This document shows, piece after piece, positions 37,077 through 46,483 of a stretch of DNA of 64,000 nt. The notes beneath the pieces are model-generated. The model was not told where the DNA came from, ran no database searches, and saw nothing but the letters and a program-made list of their open reading frames with translations. Source of the DNA: Streptomyces sp. NA04227 (GTDB lineage: Bacteria > Actinomycetota > Actinomycetes > Streptomycetales > Streptomycetaceae). Every line of letters starts with the position of its first letter. The stretch's first letter is position 1. The position numbers and the translations under genes were made by a program. The stretch is from NCBI RefSeq assembly GCF_013364195.1, contig NZ_CP054918.1, forward strand, positions 3,213,001 through 3,277,000, read 5' to 3'.

Positions 37077-38012
37077 TCAGCGGTGCGCCGTCGCGGTCAG
37101 GCGTCGCAGTGCGGCCTGGGCGGGTGGGCCCCAGGTGGGCTTGCCGCCGGGGCGGCCGTGGACCCCGGCGTCCCCGATGAGGAGGTAGGCGAGGGCTTTC
37201 AGTACGGCCAGGCCCCGGGCACGGCGCAGGGTCGCCGCGTCCGGGGCCGGCTCGTATGCGGCGTGGAAGCGGTTGACGGCGCCGTCCGGCAGCAGCAGCC
37301 AGGCGGCAGCGAGGTCCCAGGCCGGATCGCCCGCGCAGAGGTCGCCGAAGTCGATCACGCCGCAGAGAGTGCCGTCGGCGGTGAGGACGTTGGCCGGATG
37401 CAGGTCGGCGTGGAGCCACAGCGGCGGGCCGGACCAGTCGGGCGCCGCGACGGCGTCCTCCCATACGGCGCGGACGGCGTCCGGGTCGGGAACCAGCCCC
37501 GCCGCGGTGACCGCGGCGAGTTGCCGGGCGAACCCCCCGGCGTACCGGGCCGGCGGCCCGCCGCGGTCGCGGCCGAACGGAGCCCCGTCGGGGGCGGGTT
37601 GGTGAAGTGCGGTGAGGAAGGCGGCCAAGGCGTCGGCCGACTCGGCGGCACGCATGGCGGGAGAACGGTCCGCGGGCTCCCCCGGTACCCAGGTGGTGAC
37701 GATCCAGGGCCGGGGAAACCGTTCGGAGGGCTGGCCGAGGCGCTGCGGTACGGGGACCGGCAGCGGGAGGCGCGGGGCAAGCCCAGGCAGCCAGGCGTGC
37801 TCCTTGAGCAGCAACTCGTCGGCGGTTTGCGTGGCCCAGGGCAGCCGCACGGCGAGGTCGTCACCGAGCCGCCACAGCTGGTTGTCCCACCCGCGCGCGC
37901 CCAGGCTCAACGGACGTTCGGCCAGGTCGGGGTGCTGGTCACGCAGCAGATCCCGGATCAGCTCCGCGGTGACCTCGGTCTCGCTGTGCGTCTGCGTCTG
38001 CGTCTGCGTCAT
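37077..38012 (-). CDS. Aminoglycoside phosphotransferase-family (APH/choline-kinase-like) protein
   Basis: A 311-residue kinase-fold protein. The catalytic loop is WLHADLHPANVL, the metal site GVIDFGDLCAGDPAWDLA, and the nucleotide region GWDNQLWRLGDDLAVRLPW. APH-type proteins in Streptomyces phosphorylate aminoglycosides, macrolides or small metabolites; no antibiotic cluster is nearby, so resistance is unproven. The start MTQTQTQTH comes from a GTCTGC repeat; the number of repeats may vary between strains. Confidence 0.87.
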   Translation of the reverse strand: MTQTQTQTHSETEVTAELIRDLLRDQHPDLAERPLSLGARGWDNQLWRLGDDLAVRLPWATQTADELLLKEHAWLPGLAPRLPLPVPVPQRLGQPSERFPRPWIVTTWVPGEPADRSPAMRAAESADALAAFLTALHQPAPDGAPFGRDRGGPPARYAGGFARQLAAVTAAGLVPDPDAVRAVWEDAVAAPDWSGPPLWLHADLHPANVLTADGTLCGVIDFGDLCAGDPAWDLAAAWLLLPDGAVNRFHAAYEPAPDAATLRRARGLAVLKALAYLLIGDAGVHGRPGGKPTWGPPAQAALRRLTATAHR

Positions 38013-38212
38013 GCGGAGCCACGCTAGTCGCACGCGAGGTCCGCCTCACCCACCGGGATTACGCGCGATTACACGCGATTCCGAGCGAGTACGGGCAAGT
38101 GCGGGCGAGTACGAGCGATTGAGTGCGCTACTGGGCAATCCCGAGGACGTCATGGTCGTCAACGGAGAGCTGGTGGCATGCATGCCTGAACAGCTCCCGT
38201 CGCTCCCCCGAA

Positions 38213-40093
38213 ATGTCCGACCCCTCTGCCACAATCGAACTCGTGACCGAAAACCGCGAGACCGGCGACGTCGGTGAGCCCGGTGAGCCCGCTGCCGCCG
38301 ACGCCGAGCCCGGCCTCACCCGCTGGGCCCTCGCCCTCGTCGAGGGCGGCGGCGTCGAGCTCGCGCCGCTCGGGCGGGACGGGCTGCCCGCCGGGCCGGT
38401 GCGGACCGAGCCGGACCTGGTCGCGGCGGTGCGCACCCGGCCCGAAGTCGGGCGGTGGGTGTGGCGGTCGACGGCGGCGGTGTATCCGCGACTCCTCGAA
38501 GCGGGCGTACGGGTCGAGCGGTGTTACGACATCGAGGCCGCGGAGGGGCTGCTGCTCGGGCACGAGGGGCGGTTGGGCGAGCCGCGTTCGGCGGCGGCCG
38601 CCCGGGCGCGGCTGCACCGGCTGCCCGTACCGCCCGATCCGCCGCAGCGTGCCGCCGAACCCGGTTCGCAGTCGGCCCTGTTCGAGCCGGGGCCCGTGCA
38701 CGTACCGCTGGCCGAACTCCTCGAGGTCTACGCCGAGCAGCAGCGAAGGCACGAGCGGGCGGAGCATCCCGGGCGGATGCGGCTGCTGACCGCGGCGGAG
38801 TCCGCGGGGATGCTGGTCGCCGCCGAGATGAACCGGGCCGGGCTGCCGTGGAGCGCCGAGGTGCACCGGTCGGTGCTGCACGAACTGCTCGGCGAGCGGT
38901 ACGCGGGCTGGGGCGCGCGGGGCGGTTCCTCGGTGGAGCCGCGGCGGCTCGCCGAACTCGCCGAGGAGGTGTCCGCCGCCTTCGGCCGCCGGGTGCGTCC
39001 CGAACTGCCCGCGGACGTGGTGAAGGCCTTCGCGCAGGCCGGGATCAAGGTCACCTCGACGCGGCGCTGGGAGATCCAGGACATCGACCACCCCGCCGTG
39101 CCACCGCTCCTTGAGTACAAGCGGCTGTACCGGATCTGGGTCGCGCACGGCTGGTCCTGGCTCCAGGACTGGGTGCGCGAGGGGCGGTTCCGGCCGGAGT
39201 ACGTGCCCGGCGGCACCGTCACCGGGCGCTGGGTCACCAACGGCGGCGGCGCGTTGCAGATCCCCAAGGTCATCCGGCGGGCGGTGGTCGCCGATCCGGG
39301 CTGGCGCCTCGTGGTGGCCGACGCCGACCAGATGGAGCCGCGGGTACTCGCCGCGATCTCCCGCGACCCCGGCCTCATGGAGGTCGCCGGGCGGCCGGAG
39401 GACCTCTACCAGTCGGTCTCCGACCGCGCCTTCTCCGGCGACCGCGAGCAGGCCAAACTCGCCGTCCTCGGCGCCGTGTACGGGCAGACCTCCGGCGACG
39501 GGCTGAAGAACCTCGCCGCCCTGCGCCGCCGTTACCCGCGTGCGGTCGCCTATGTCGACGAGGCGGCGAAGGCGGGCGCGGAGGGGCGTCTGGTGCGCAC
39601 CTGGCTGGGCCGCACCTGCCCGCCCGCCGCCGGTGCGGGCGAGCAGGAAGAGGCGGGGATTCCGCAGGAGCCGGAGGCGGACCCCTCCGGCGGGGCGGGG
39701 TACGGGAGCGGGGACCGCGACGGCGAACTCCCGGACAGCGGCGGGCAGTTCGGGGACAGTGGCCAGGCCCAAGCGTTCACGCCCGGATACGCCTCCACCG
39801 ACTCCCGCGCCCGGGGCCGCTTCGCGCGCAACTTCGTCGTCCAGGGCAGCGCCGCCGAATGGGCCCTGCTGCTGCTCGCCGCCCTGCGCCGCGCCTGCGC
39901 CCCGCTCCGGGCCGAACTGGTCTTCTTCCAGCACGACGAGGTGATCGTGCACTGCCCGGCCGAGGAGGCGGAGACGGTGTGCCGCGCCATCGCGGAGTCG
40001 GCCGACCTCGCCGCTCGACTCACCTTCGGCGAGACCCCTGTGCGGTTTCCGTTCACCACCGCGGTGGTCGAGTGCTACGCGGACGCCAAGTGA
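38213..40093 (+). CDS. PolA-family DNA polymerase with degenerate exonuclease part
   Basis: A family A DNA polymerase of about 626 residues. Motif A is VVADADQMEPRVLAA, motif B is KLAVLGAVYGQTSGDGL and motif C is FFQHDEVIVHC, so the polymerase site looks active. The N-terminal domain (WALALVEGGGVELAPL..) sits where the 3'-5' exonuclease would be but shows no clear DEDD acids. A Gly/Glu-rich insertion of about 70 residues lies between motif B and C. Start is ATG 38213 or GTG 38243; neither has a good Shine-Dalgarno. It is distinct from the housekeeping polA and is common in Streptomyces; probable repair role. Confidence 0.85.
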   Translation: MSDPSATIELVTENRETGDVGEPGEPAAADAEPGLTRWALALVEGGGVELAPLGRDGLPAGPVRTEPDLVAAVRTRPEVGRWVWRSTAAVYPRLLEAGVRVERCYDIEAAEGLLLGHEGRLGEPRSAAAARARLHRLPVPPDPPQRAAEPGSQSALFEPGPVHVPLAELLEVYAEQQRRHERAEHPGRMRLLTAAESAGMLVAAEMNRAGLPWSAEVHRSVLHELLGERYAGWGARGGSSVEPRRLAELAEEVSAAFGRRVRPELPADVVKAFAQAGIKVTSTRRWEIQDIDHPAVPPLLEYKRLYRIWVAHGWSWLQDWVREGRFRPEYVPGGTVTGRWVTNGGGALQIPKVIRRAVVADPGWRLVVADADQMEPRVLAAISRDPGLMEVAGRPEDLYQSVSDRAFSGDREQAKLAVLGAVYGQTSGDGLKNLAALRRRYPRAVAYVDEAAKAGAEGRLVRTWLGRTCPPAAGAGEQEEAGIPQEPEADPSGGAGYGSGDRDGELPDSGGQFGDSGQAQAFTPGYASTDSRARGRFARNFVVQGSAAEWALLLLAALRRACAPLRAELVFFQHDEVIVHCPAEEAETVCRAIAESADLAARLTFGETPVRFPFTTAVVECYADAK

Positions 40094-40325
40094 CCCTGGA
40101 ACGAGGAATCCGGGCCGAGGCAGGGCTCAACTGGCGGCGGAAAGCAGGGGGTTGACGCGCGTCGACCGTCCCGCCACTCTCAGCGGTGGCGCGTTCCGGC
40201 GGGGGTCCAGACGTCCCAGGGCGCCCACCGCCCAACGCCCACCGCGCACCACCCTCGCCTGTCGTTCTCTTCCGTACCGCCCCGTTCTCTCCCGTTCTCT
40301 ACCGTTCTCTTCACCCGGAGGTTCG

Positions 40326-41078
40326 ATGCTCCAGCGCATGATCCGTCCGCTCAGACTTCTGCTCAGTGTTGTCATGCTCGCGGCAGGTCTGACGGTGGGT
40401 GCCGTCGCCACGGCAGGCACCGCGCACGCCGACGAGTGCTACACCTGGAACCGCACGCTCAGCCAGGGCGCCTCCGGCGGCGACGTCACCCAACTCCAGA
40501 TCCGCGTCGGCGGATACCCGGGCTACGGCGGCGTCCTCGCGGTCGACGGTCAGTACGGCCCGGCCACCACCGCCGCCGTCAAGCGCTTCCAGTCCGCCTA
40601 CGGCCTGGCCGCCGACGGCGTCGCCGGTCCCGCCACCTTCAGCAAGCTGTACGCCCTCCAGGACGCCGACTGCACCCCGGTGCACTTCACCTACGCCGAG
40701 CTGAACCGCTGCAACGGCGACTGGTCCGGCGGCAACGTCAGCGCGTCCACCGCCAAGGCCAACGCCCTGCGCACCATGTGGAAGCTGGAGGCCCTGCGGC
40801 ACGCGCTCGGCGACCAGCCGGTCACCGTCACCAGCGGCTTCCGCTCGCAGGCCTGCAACAACGCGGTCGGCGGCGCCTCCAACAGCCGCCATCTGTACGG
40901 GGACGCGGCCGACCTCGGCTCCGGCCCGCACTCGCTGTGCACCCTCGCCAAGCAGGCCCGCAACCACGGCTTCCCGGGCATCCTCGGCCCCGGCTACCCG
41001 GGCCACAGCGACCACACCCACGTCGACTTCCGCTCCGGCCGCTTCTGGTCGGCGTCCAGCTGCGGGGTCTCTTCCTGA
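40326..41078 (+). CDS. Secreted zinc D-Ala-D-Ala carboxypeptidase (peptidase M15) with peptidoglycan-binding domain
   Basis: A 250-residue secreted enzyme: signal peptide (about residues 1-36), PG_binding_1 domain ([39 protein letters not shown]) and M15 catalytic domain. Zinc ligands are in SRHLYGDAADL (His, Asp) and HTHVDF (His). It resembles the classical Streptomyces extracellular Zn DD-carboxypeptidase. ATG 40326 follows GGAGG (40317-40321). Followed by a terminator at 41104. Confidence 0.92.
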   Translation: MLQRMIRPLRLLLSVVMLAAGLTVGAVATAGTAHADECYTWNRTLSQGASGGDVTQLQIRVGGYPGYGGVLAVDGQYGPATTAAVKRFQSAYGLAADGVAGPATFSKLYALQDADCTPVHFTYAELNRCNGDWSGGNVSASTAKANALRTMWKLEALRHALGDQPVTVTSGFRSQACNNAVGGASNSRHLYGDAADLGSGPHSLCTLAKQARNHGFPGILGPGYPGHSDHTHVDFRSGRFWSASSCGVSS

Positions 41079-41103
41079 GTTCAGGCCTCCGACCCGCACC
41101 ACC

Positions 41104-41131
41104 GGCGCGTCGCCCCTTCGGGCGGCGCGCC
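41104..41131 (+). terminator. Intrinsic terminator after the M15 peptidase gene
   Basis: Arms 41104-41115 and 41120-41131 pair over 12 bp with one mismatch (GGCGCGTCGCCC / GGGCGGCGCGCC) around a CTTC tetraloop. Confidence 0.85.
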
Positions 41132-41772
41132 TTCCGTATACCCGAGGATGTTCAACTGCCCGCGTATACAAGGGACTTGGGCTCGACACCGAGCCGCCGC
41201 CTACGCACACGCAGGCACGCTTCACCCGCACACCCACGGACCCGCGTACGAACCCGCGCGGGCGCACAAAGAATTGACGATCCTCAGCGGAATTTGTCTC
41301 TGCTCTGACATTCGACGGCGATTTCCACCCGGCCAACCAAGGCGAGACCAAGACGGCACCAAGAATGCGGAACGGTTCCCGGAAGCAACGGAACTCCCCC
41401 TCCACGTACCCGCGTTCACCACCCGGCATTCCGCTTCCCGTCCACCCCACGGGTAAGCGACCTACGGGCCGCCACATTCCGCTTCCACTTTCCGCACGGC
41501 CCCGGAAGGCCCATCAGCGGCGTGCCGGATGACAGCCGGAACCCCGCTCCCACCTCGTACAACCGCACGTAGCGAGGCACATACCCGCCGCCCACCACAC
41601 CGTCCAACCGCGGAAACCGGACGGTTGTCCTTCCGCAGTCGCCGTGCCGACAATCCAGGCCCCCACTCCCCCAGAAGTAATGCCGCGCATTCCGCGAAAG
41701 GAATGCGTGTTACCTCTTTCGGCGGGTCCGCGGGGCGCGTCGACTTCTGCATGGAATGAGGCGTGCCACGCA
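41132..41772. other. 640-bp intergenic region before the FAD oxidase
   Basis: Less GC-rich than its neighbours, for example around 41265-41330 and 41690-41760. Promoter elements of the FAD oxidase are presumably here, but no clear -35/-10 pair or dyad stands out, and no coding sequence is supported. Confidence 0.5.
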
Positions 41773-43470
41773 ATGTCGCACATACACCGCAGGTCCTTGC
41801 TCAAGCGCGGCGCCCTGGTAGCGGGCGGGGCTGTCGTCGGGGGCGGCGCCACAGCCGCGGGCCTCGGCCTGGACGAGGCCTCGGCCGGGACGACGCCGGA
41901 GGCGGCCGGGGTGGCCGCCGGGGCCGAGGGCGCCAAGGTGCTGCCCGCCGACCCGCGTTACCCGGCACTGACCACCGGCAACAACCAGCGCTACGTCGCC
42001 GCGCCCGAGTACGTGAAGATGATCAAGTCGACGGGCGACGCGGTGAGCGCGCTGGACGCGGCCGTGAAGGCGGGCAAGCGGGTGTCGGTGCGCAGCGGCG
42101 GGCACTGTTTCGCCGACTTCGTCTGCCACAAGGACACCCAGGTCATCCTCGACTTCTCCGAGATGACCGGCATCGGCTACGACTCCGCGATGCGGGCCTT
42201 CTACGTGGAGCCCGGGGCCCGGCTGCTGAACGTCTACGAGGCGCTGTACAAGGGCTGGGGCGTGACCGTTCCGGGCGGCATCTGCTACTCGGTGGGTATC
42301 GGCGGGCATGTGGCGGGCGGCGGATTCGGGGTCATGTCCCGACCGCACGGCCTGATCGTCGACCATCTGTACGCCGTCGAGGTCGTCCATGTGGACGCGG
42401 GCGGCACGGTACGCACCGTCCGCGCGACCCGTGAGGCGTCCGACCCCAACCGCGAACTGTGGTGGGCGCACACCGGTGGTGGTGGCGGCAACTTCGGGCT
42501 GGTGACGCGGTATTGGTTCCGTTCACCGGGGGCCAGCGGCACCGAGCCGGGCGGCCAGCTCATCAAGCCGCCGTCGAAGGTGCTGCTCAGCGCCAACGCG
42601 ATCCCGTGGTCGGGGCTCGACCAGGCCTCGTTCGTACGGCTGATGAAGAACATCGGCGCCTGGCACGAGGCCAACAGCGCGCCCGACTCCAAGTACAACC
42701 AACTGGGCAGCATCATCAACGTGTCCGCCCAAGCGGGCGGCGCCATAGGCCTGTTCACGCAGATCGACTCGGCAGTGCCGGGCGCGAGCCAGCTGATGGA
42801 CGACTACCACGCCGCCATCACCGCGGGCGTCGGCACCACCCTGAAGGCGCTGACCCAGCCCACCGGTGAACTCGCCGCGATGCCGCAGCTCAACGGGGGC
42901 CGCGAGCTGCCCTGGCTGCAGGCCGTGCGGCTGCTCGGCATCGGCAACACCACCCTCAACGACCCGACCATCCGCGGCGCCCACAAGTCGGCCTACCTCA
43001 GCCGGAACTTCAGCGACGACCAACTCGTGGCCCTGCACGCGGCGTTGACCGACGCCACGTACCGCAACCCGCGGGCGATGCTGATCCTCAACTCCTTCGG
43101 CGGCAAGGTCAACGCCGTCGCCCCGGATGCCACCGCCGTCGCGCAGCGCGGCTCGGTACTGAAGGCGCTCTTCCAGACCTTCTGGAACAGCCCCGCCGAC
43201 GACGCCGTGCACACGGCCTGGCTGCGCGAGATGTACGCCAAGTTCTTCGCCGCGACCGGCGGGGTGCCCGGACTCGACGGCACGAGCGACGGCTGTTACA
43301 TCAACTACGCGGACTCCGACATGGCCGACCCCGCGATCAACACCTCGGGCATCGCCTGGAGCAGCCTCTACTACAAGGGCAACTACGCCAGGCTCCAGCA
43401 GGCCAAGAAGAAGTACGACCCGAAGAACGTCTTCCGCCACTCGCTCTCGGTCGCCCTGCCGGGCCGCTGA
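41773..43470 (+). CDS. Tat-secreted FAD-binding oxidase with bicovalent-flavin motifs (BBE family)
   Basis: A 565-residue vanillyl-alcohol-oxidase-type flavoprotein. A twin-arginine signal (HRRSLLKRGALVAGGAVVGG) begins it. The FAD_binding_4 domain has both covalent attachment residues: His in VRSGGHCFADFV and Cys in VPGGICYSVGIGGHVAGGG. The C-terminal BBE domain is YYKGNYARLQQAKKKYDPKNVFRHSLSV. Relatives oxidise sugars (GOOX), berberine-type alkaloids or secondary-metabolite intermediates. ATG 41773 has only a distant GAGG. Alone in its transcription unit; substrate unknown. Confidence 0.9.
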   Translation: MSHIHRRSLLKRGALVAGGAVVGGGATAAGLGLDEASAGTTPEAAGVAAGAEGAKVLPADPRYPALTTGNNQRYVAAPEYVKMIKSTGDAVSALDAAVKAGKRVSVRSGGHCFADFVCHKDTQVILDFSEMTGIGYDSAMRAFYVEPGARLLNVYEALYKGWGVTVPGGICYSVGIGGHVAGGGFGVMSRPHGLIVDHLYAVEVVHVDAGGTVRTVRATREASDPNRELWWAHTGGGGGNFGLVTRYWFRSPGASGTEPGGQLIKPPSKVLLSANAIPWSGLDQASFVRLMKNIGAWHEANSAPDSKYNQLGSIINVSAQAGGAIGLFTQIDSAVPGASQLMDDYHAAITAGVGTTLKALTQPTGELAAMPQLNGGRELPWLQAVRLLGIGNTTLNDPTIRGAHKSAYLSRNFSDDQLVALHAALTDATYRNPRAMLILNSFGGKVNAVAPDATAVAQRGSVLKALFQTFWNSPADDAVHTAWLREMYAKFFAATGGVPGLDGTSDGCYINYADSDMADPAINTSGIAWSSLYYKGNYARLQQAKKKYDPKNVFRHSLSVALPGR

Positions 43471-43582
43471 GCCCCGTCCCCCGGTCCCGTCCGGTGCGGC
43501 GGACGGGACCGGGGGACGGCACTTGCCTACGAACTCTCGTACGTCAGGAACTCCCTTACGCACAGGGGGTGTTCGGGAAGCT

Positions 43583-44176
43583 CTACGCGAAGGGCACGTT
43601 CAGGCAGGCCAGTCGGGCGCCCGCGGTACCGGCGTGACCGTCGTGGGTGGCGGTCGCCATCTCGTGGATCACCACCGCGCGGGCGCCGCCGTCGCGGAAG
43701 TGCCAGTTGTTCTTGGCCATGGTGTACGCGGCGCCGCGGCGGTCGGTCTTCAGGTCGAGCCACACCTCGTTGTGCGGGTTGGCGTAGCGCGAGTCGACCG
43801 AGGGCGTGACCGGGTCGACCTTGTCCTGGTAGTGCGGGCCCGCGTCGGCGGGGAGCTTGCCGCAGGGCTTGGTGTGCGCATGGGCGCCGTACGTACGGTT
43901 CGCCACCAGCCCCTTCACGAACAGGTGGATCCGGGTGGCACCGTCCGCACCGGCCCACTCCACGACCCCGGCCTGGGCGCCCTCGGGCGCCAGCTTGGTG
44001 TCGTAGGTGACCGCGGCGGCCTTGCCCGCCTCGCTCGCGGGCGCGAACTTCCCGTGGGCCAGGGCGAGTCGGGGCAGCTCCGGCTCGGTGGCACCGGCGG
44101 CGGTGGCCGCGCCGAGCACGGTGGCGAGTGCGGTGGCAGCGGCGGCGAACAGGGCTGTGCGCGGAACTCGACGCAT
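43583..44176 (-). CDS. Secreted Cu/Zn superoxide dismutase-family protein
   Basis: A 197-residue secreted protein: signal peptide about residues 1-30, then a SOD_Cu domain. Ligand motifs are GAHAHTKPCG, GPHYQDKVDP, NPHNEVWLDL and VIHEMA, plus the signature-like AGTAGARLACL at the end. All expected copper and zinc histidines can be placed, so dismutase activity is plausible. ATG 44176 follows GGAGAG. Confidence 0.85.
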   Translation of the reverse strand: MRRVPRTALFAAAATALATVLGAATAAGATEPELPRLALAHGKFAPASEAGKAAAVTYDTKLAPEGAQAGVVEWAGADGATRIHLFVKGLVANRTYGAHAHTKPCGKLPADAGPHYQDKVDPVTPSVDSRYANPHNEVWLDLKTDRRGAAYTMAKNNWHFRDGGARAVVIHEMATATHDGHAGTAGARLACLNVPFA

Positions 44177-44451
44177 GGAGCTCTCCAGTTCGAAAACGCG
44201 GGCGCGCGGCGCCCGCGGGTCACAGGGCGGTGGCAGCGAGGACCGCAGTCCGCTCCGGCCCGGTCCCCCCGGTGCTCCCGACTCGGCACGTCCCCGCCGA
44301 GCCGACCCTACCGAGGCGCACGTGACCACCGGACGAAATGCGCCGACGGATCTTGGGGAGAGTTGAGGGTCGCCAACTACCCAATAAAAGCGGGGAGTTG
44401 AGCGGAGTTGCGGATCGGAAGGCAACGGCGAGGCCATTGTGTCCGGGTCCG

Positions 44452-44910
44452 CTAGGGATTCGTCCACGCCTCGGGGTCGGTGGTCAGGCCGAGGACCTCG
44501 GCGGGCAGTTCGGCCGCGGCCACATCGGCGAGCGTCACCTCGCCGAGGATCTTGCGGACATTGGCGCGTACCGCGATCCACAGCGGCAGCAGCGACTCGG
44601 CCGGTCCGCTGTAGGAGAGCTCGGGCGGACGTACGCCGCGTACCGACACCAGCGGGCCGTCCGCGATCCGGATGACGTCGGCGATGGCGATCGAGTCCGC
44701 AGGGCGGGCGAGCCGGTAGCCGCCCTTGCCGCCGCGCTGGCTGACCACGAGCCCACCGCGCCGAAGATCGCCGAGGATGCCTTCGAGAAACTTGTGCGGA
44801 ATGCCCTGCGCGGCCGCGATCGCTTCCGCCTTCAGCGAGACGTCCTCGCCCGCCGCGGCCAGCTCCAGGGCGGCCCGCACCGCATAGTCCGCCTTCGCCG
44901 AGATCCGCAT
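44452..44910 (-). CDS. Rrf2-family regulator without cysteines (CymR-like)
   Basis: A 152-residue Rrf2 protein: MRISAKADYAVRAALELAAAGEDVSLKAEAIAAAQGIPHKFLEGILGDLRRGGLV read over residues 1-55, wing QRGGKGGYRLARPADSIAIADVIR. It has no cysteine, so it cannot hold the Fe-S cluster of IscR/NsrR/RsrR types and fits the CymR/other group. It is 30 bp after the SfnB-like gene and probably co-transcribed with it behind the dyad at 46371. Given the sulfur genes around it, a sulfur-status regulator is likely. Confidence 0.87.
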   Translation of the reverse strand: MRISAKADYAVRAALELAAAGEDVSLKAEAIAAAQGIPHKFLEGILGDLRRGGLVVSQRGGKGGYRLARPADSIAIADVIRIADGPLVSVRGVRPPELSYSGPAESLLPLWIAVRANVRKILGEVTLADVAAAELPAEVLGLTTDPEAWTNP

Positions 44911-44940
44911 ACCGCGATTATCCGCCACCCTCGCGCCGCG

Positions 44941-46347
44941 TCAGGCGGGCAGGGCGAAAGCGGGGTGCGCCCCGTTGAGGAAGTAGTCCCCGACCTCCCG
45001 CAGCCGGTGGGCGACCGGTTCGCGCAGGGTGTGCGCACGGGCGTTGCGCCAGAAGCGGTCGAAGCCGTGCCGCAGCGGCGCCGCGCGCGGGCCGACGACC
45101 TCCAGGGCGCGGCTGGTGATCTCCTCCGCGGCCCGGGCGGCGGCGGCCTCGGCGACGCTGGCGAGCACGGCGATCTCGGCGCACTCGTCGTCGTCGAGGT
45201 CCTCGCCGCGGGCCAGGCCCCGGGTGAGCGCCCGCACCGCCTGGTCGGCCAGCGCGGAGGCGGAGCGGGCGGTGACGGTGAGCTCGCCGTACGCGCTCAC
45301 CACGTACGGGTCCTGCGCGCGCCCGCCCGGCCAGGGCTGTGCGGCGGGCGGCGGCCAGGCGGAGCCCGCCGCCCTGCTGAACTCGCGGACCTCGGCGAGC
45401 AGACCTTCGGCGAGGCCGAGGCAGAGCTGGACGGAGACCAGCCGGGCGGCCGGTGCGGCGAGCCCGGCGAACGGGGACAGGACCCCCTCGTCCGCGGAGA
45501 GCGAGCCGAAGACGGCGTCGGCGGCGACCGGTACGGCGTCGAACTCCGCGCTGCCGCCGCCCGCCAGCCGCTGGCCGAAACCGCCGCCCTCGCCGTCGCC
45601 GTAGACGACCCCGGCCTGCGCCGGGTCGACGAGGACGGCCAGTGGCTCGCCGCCGCCGGAGCGTGCGGCCCGTACGACCAGCCGGTCCGCGACGAACGCG
45701 CCGGTCACCGAGGACTGGCGGCCGGTGAGCAGATGGCCCGCGGACGACGCGCCGCCGGTGGTGAGGGTCGGCGGGGTGTCGTCGGAGGCGATGCCGCCGC
45801 CGAAGAACCAGCGCCCGGCGACCGCCTCACGCTCGACGCGGGCGGCGAGTGCGGGCGTGGCGAAGAAGCGGGCGGTGAAGGACAGGAAGTAGTGACAGCC
45901 GAGGAGTTGGCCGATGGCGGCGTCGGCCGCGGCGATCGTGCGCACCACGGCGTAGGCGGTGCGCCAGCCCGCGCCCCGGCCGCCGTGTTCGGTCTTGGCC
46001 AGGAGCGTGAGCAGACCGGACTCGCGGAGCCTGGCGACCTCGTCGAGCGGCGGCCTTCCGGCCTGCTCGCGGTCGACCGCGTCGATGGCCAGGTCGTCCG
46101 CCACCTCACGGGCGATGTGCAGCCAGTGCGCGTGCCGGGCCTGCTCGGAACGTTTCGCCTCGTCCCGCGCTTCCCGTTCGTCGAGTTCGTCCCGTGGATC
46201 CCGCGCGCTTCCCGCCCCGGCCACCTCGGGCCGAAGGGCCTCCACCCGGAACTCCGGGTCCGGTGCCCCGGTCTCCCGTACGCCTGCCACGCGGGCTCCC
46301 TGCTGCGTCGCCCAGTCCACCACCGTCACGTCCGCTCCCCGCCTCAT
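44941..46347 (-). CDS. Acyl-CoA dehydrogenase-fold flavin monooxygenase (SfnB/DszC-like)
   Basis: A 468-residue protein of the SfnB/DszC branch of the acyl-CoA dehydrogenase fold: REVADDLAIDAVDREQAGRPPLDEVARLRESGLLTLL, GRWFFGGGIASDD, and the C-terminal LEVVGPRAAPLRHGFDRFWRNARAHTLREPVAHRLREVGDYFLNG with the typical HTLREP motif. Members oxidise organosulfur compounds or take part in sulfone metabolism, using reduced flavin. The first 60 residues are a low-complexity extension; ATG 46347 is the likely start. Its neighbours are three LLM monooxygenases and an ABC importer. Confidence 0.87.
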   Translation of the reverse strand: MRRGADVTVVDWATQQGARVAGVRETGAPDPEFRVEALRPEVAGAGSARDPRDELDEREARDEAKRSEQARHAHWLHIAREVADDLAIDAVDREQAGRPPLDEVARLRESGLLTLLAKTEHGGRGAGWRTAYAVVRTIAAADAAIGQLLGCHYFLSFTARFFATPALAARVEREAVAGRWFFGGGIASDDTPPTLTTGGASSAGHLLTGRQSSVTGAFVADRLVVRAARSGGGEPLAVLVDPAQAGVVYGDGEGGGFGQRLAGGGSAEFDAVPVAADAVFGSLSADEGVLSPFAGLAAPAARLVSVQLCLGLAEGLLAEVREFSRAAGSAWPPPAAQPWPGGRAQDPYVVSAYGELTVTARSASALADQAVRALTRGLARGEDLDDDECAEIAVLASVAEAAAARAAEEITSRALEVVGPRAAPLRHGFDRFWRNARAHTLREPVAHRLREVGDYFLNGAHPAFALPA

Positions 46348-46370
46348 CGGCCTTCGATCGGCCCAGCATA

Positions 46371-46400
46371 TCCCTAGTAAATCGATAGGAAAACTAGGGA
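46371..46400. promoter_or_regulatory. Dyad operator upstream of the SfnB-like/Rrf2 genes
   Basis: TCCCTAGT (46371-46378) and ACTAGGGA (46393-46400) are perfect 8-bp arms around an AT-rich 14-bp spacer. It is 24 bp before the SfnB-like ATG, in the only gap inside the sulfur region wide enough for a promoter. It also contains CCTA-N9-TAGG, recalling CymR-type sulfur operators. Confidence 0.65.
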
Positions 46401-46483
46401 AGTGGCCAAGGGGGCGCCGTGACCCGGCCGCGACGGCCCGGTATTCCGGGTCCGCGGCCGGGCGCACGAACGCCCGCGCCCGC

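Noticed and set aside
38034..38212. Regulatory array made of GCGAGTACG/GCGATT words
   Set aside because: The words are irregularly spaced; simple sequence rather than a defined array.
40240..40315. Repeats of CGTTCTCTxC before the M15 peptidase gene as an operator
   Set aside because: Short imperfect pyrimidine-rich repeat with no dyad; most likely simple sequence in the leader.
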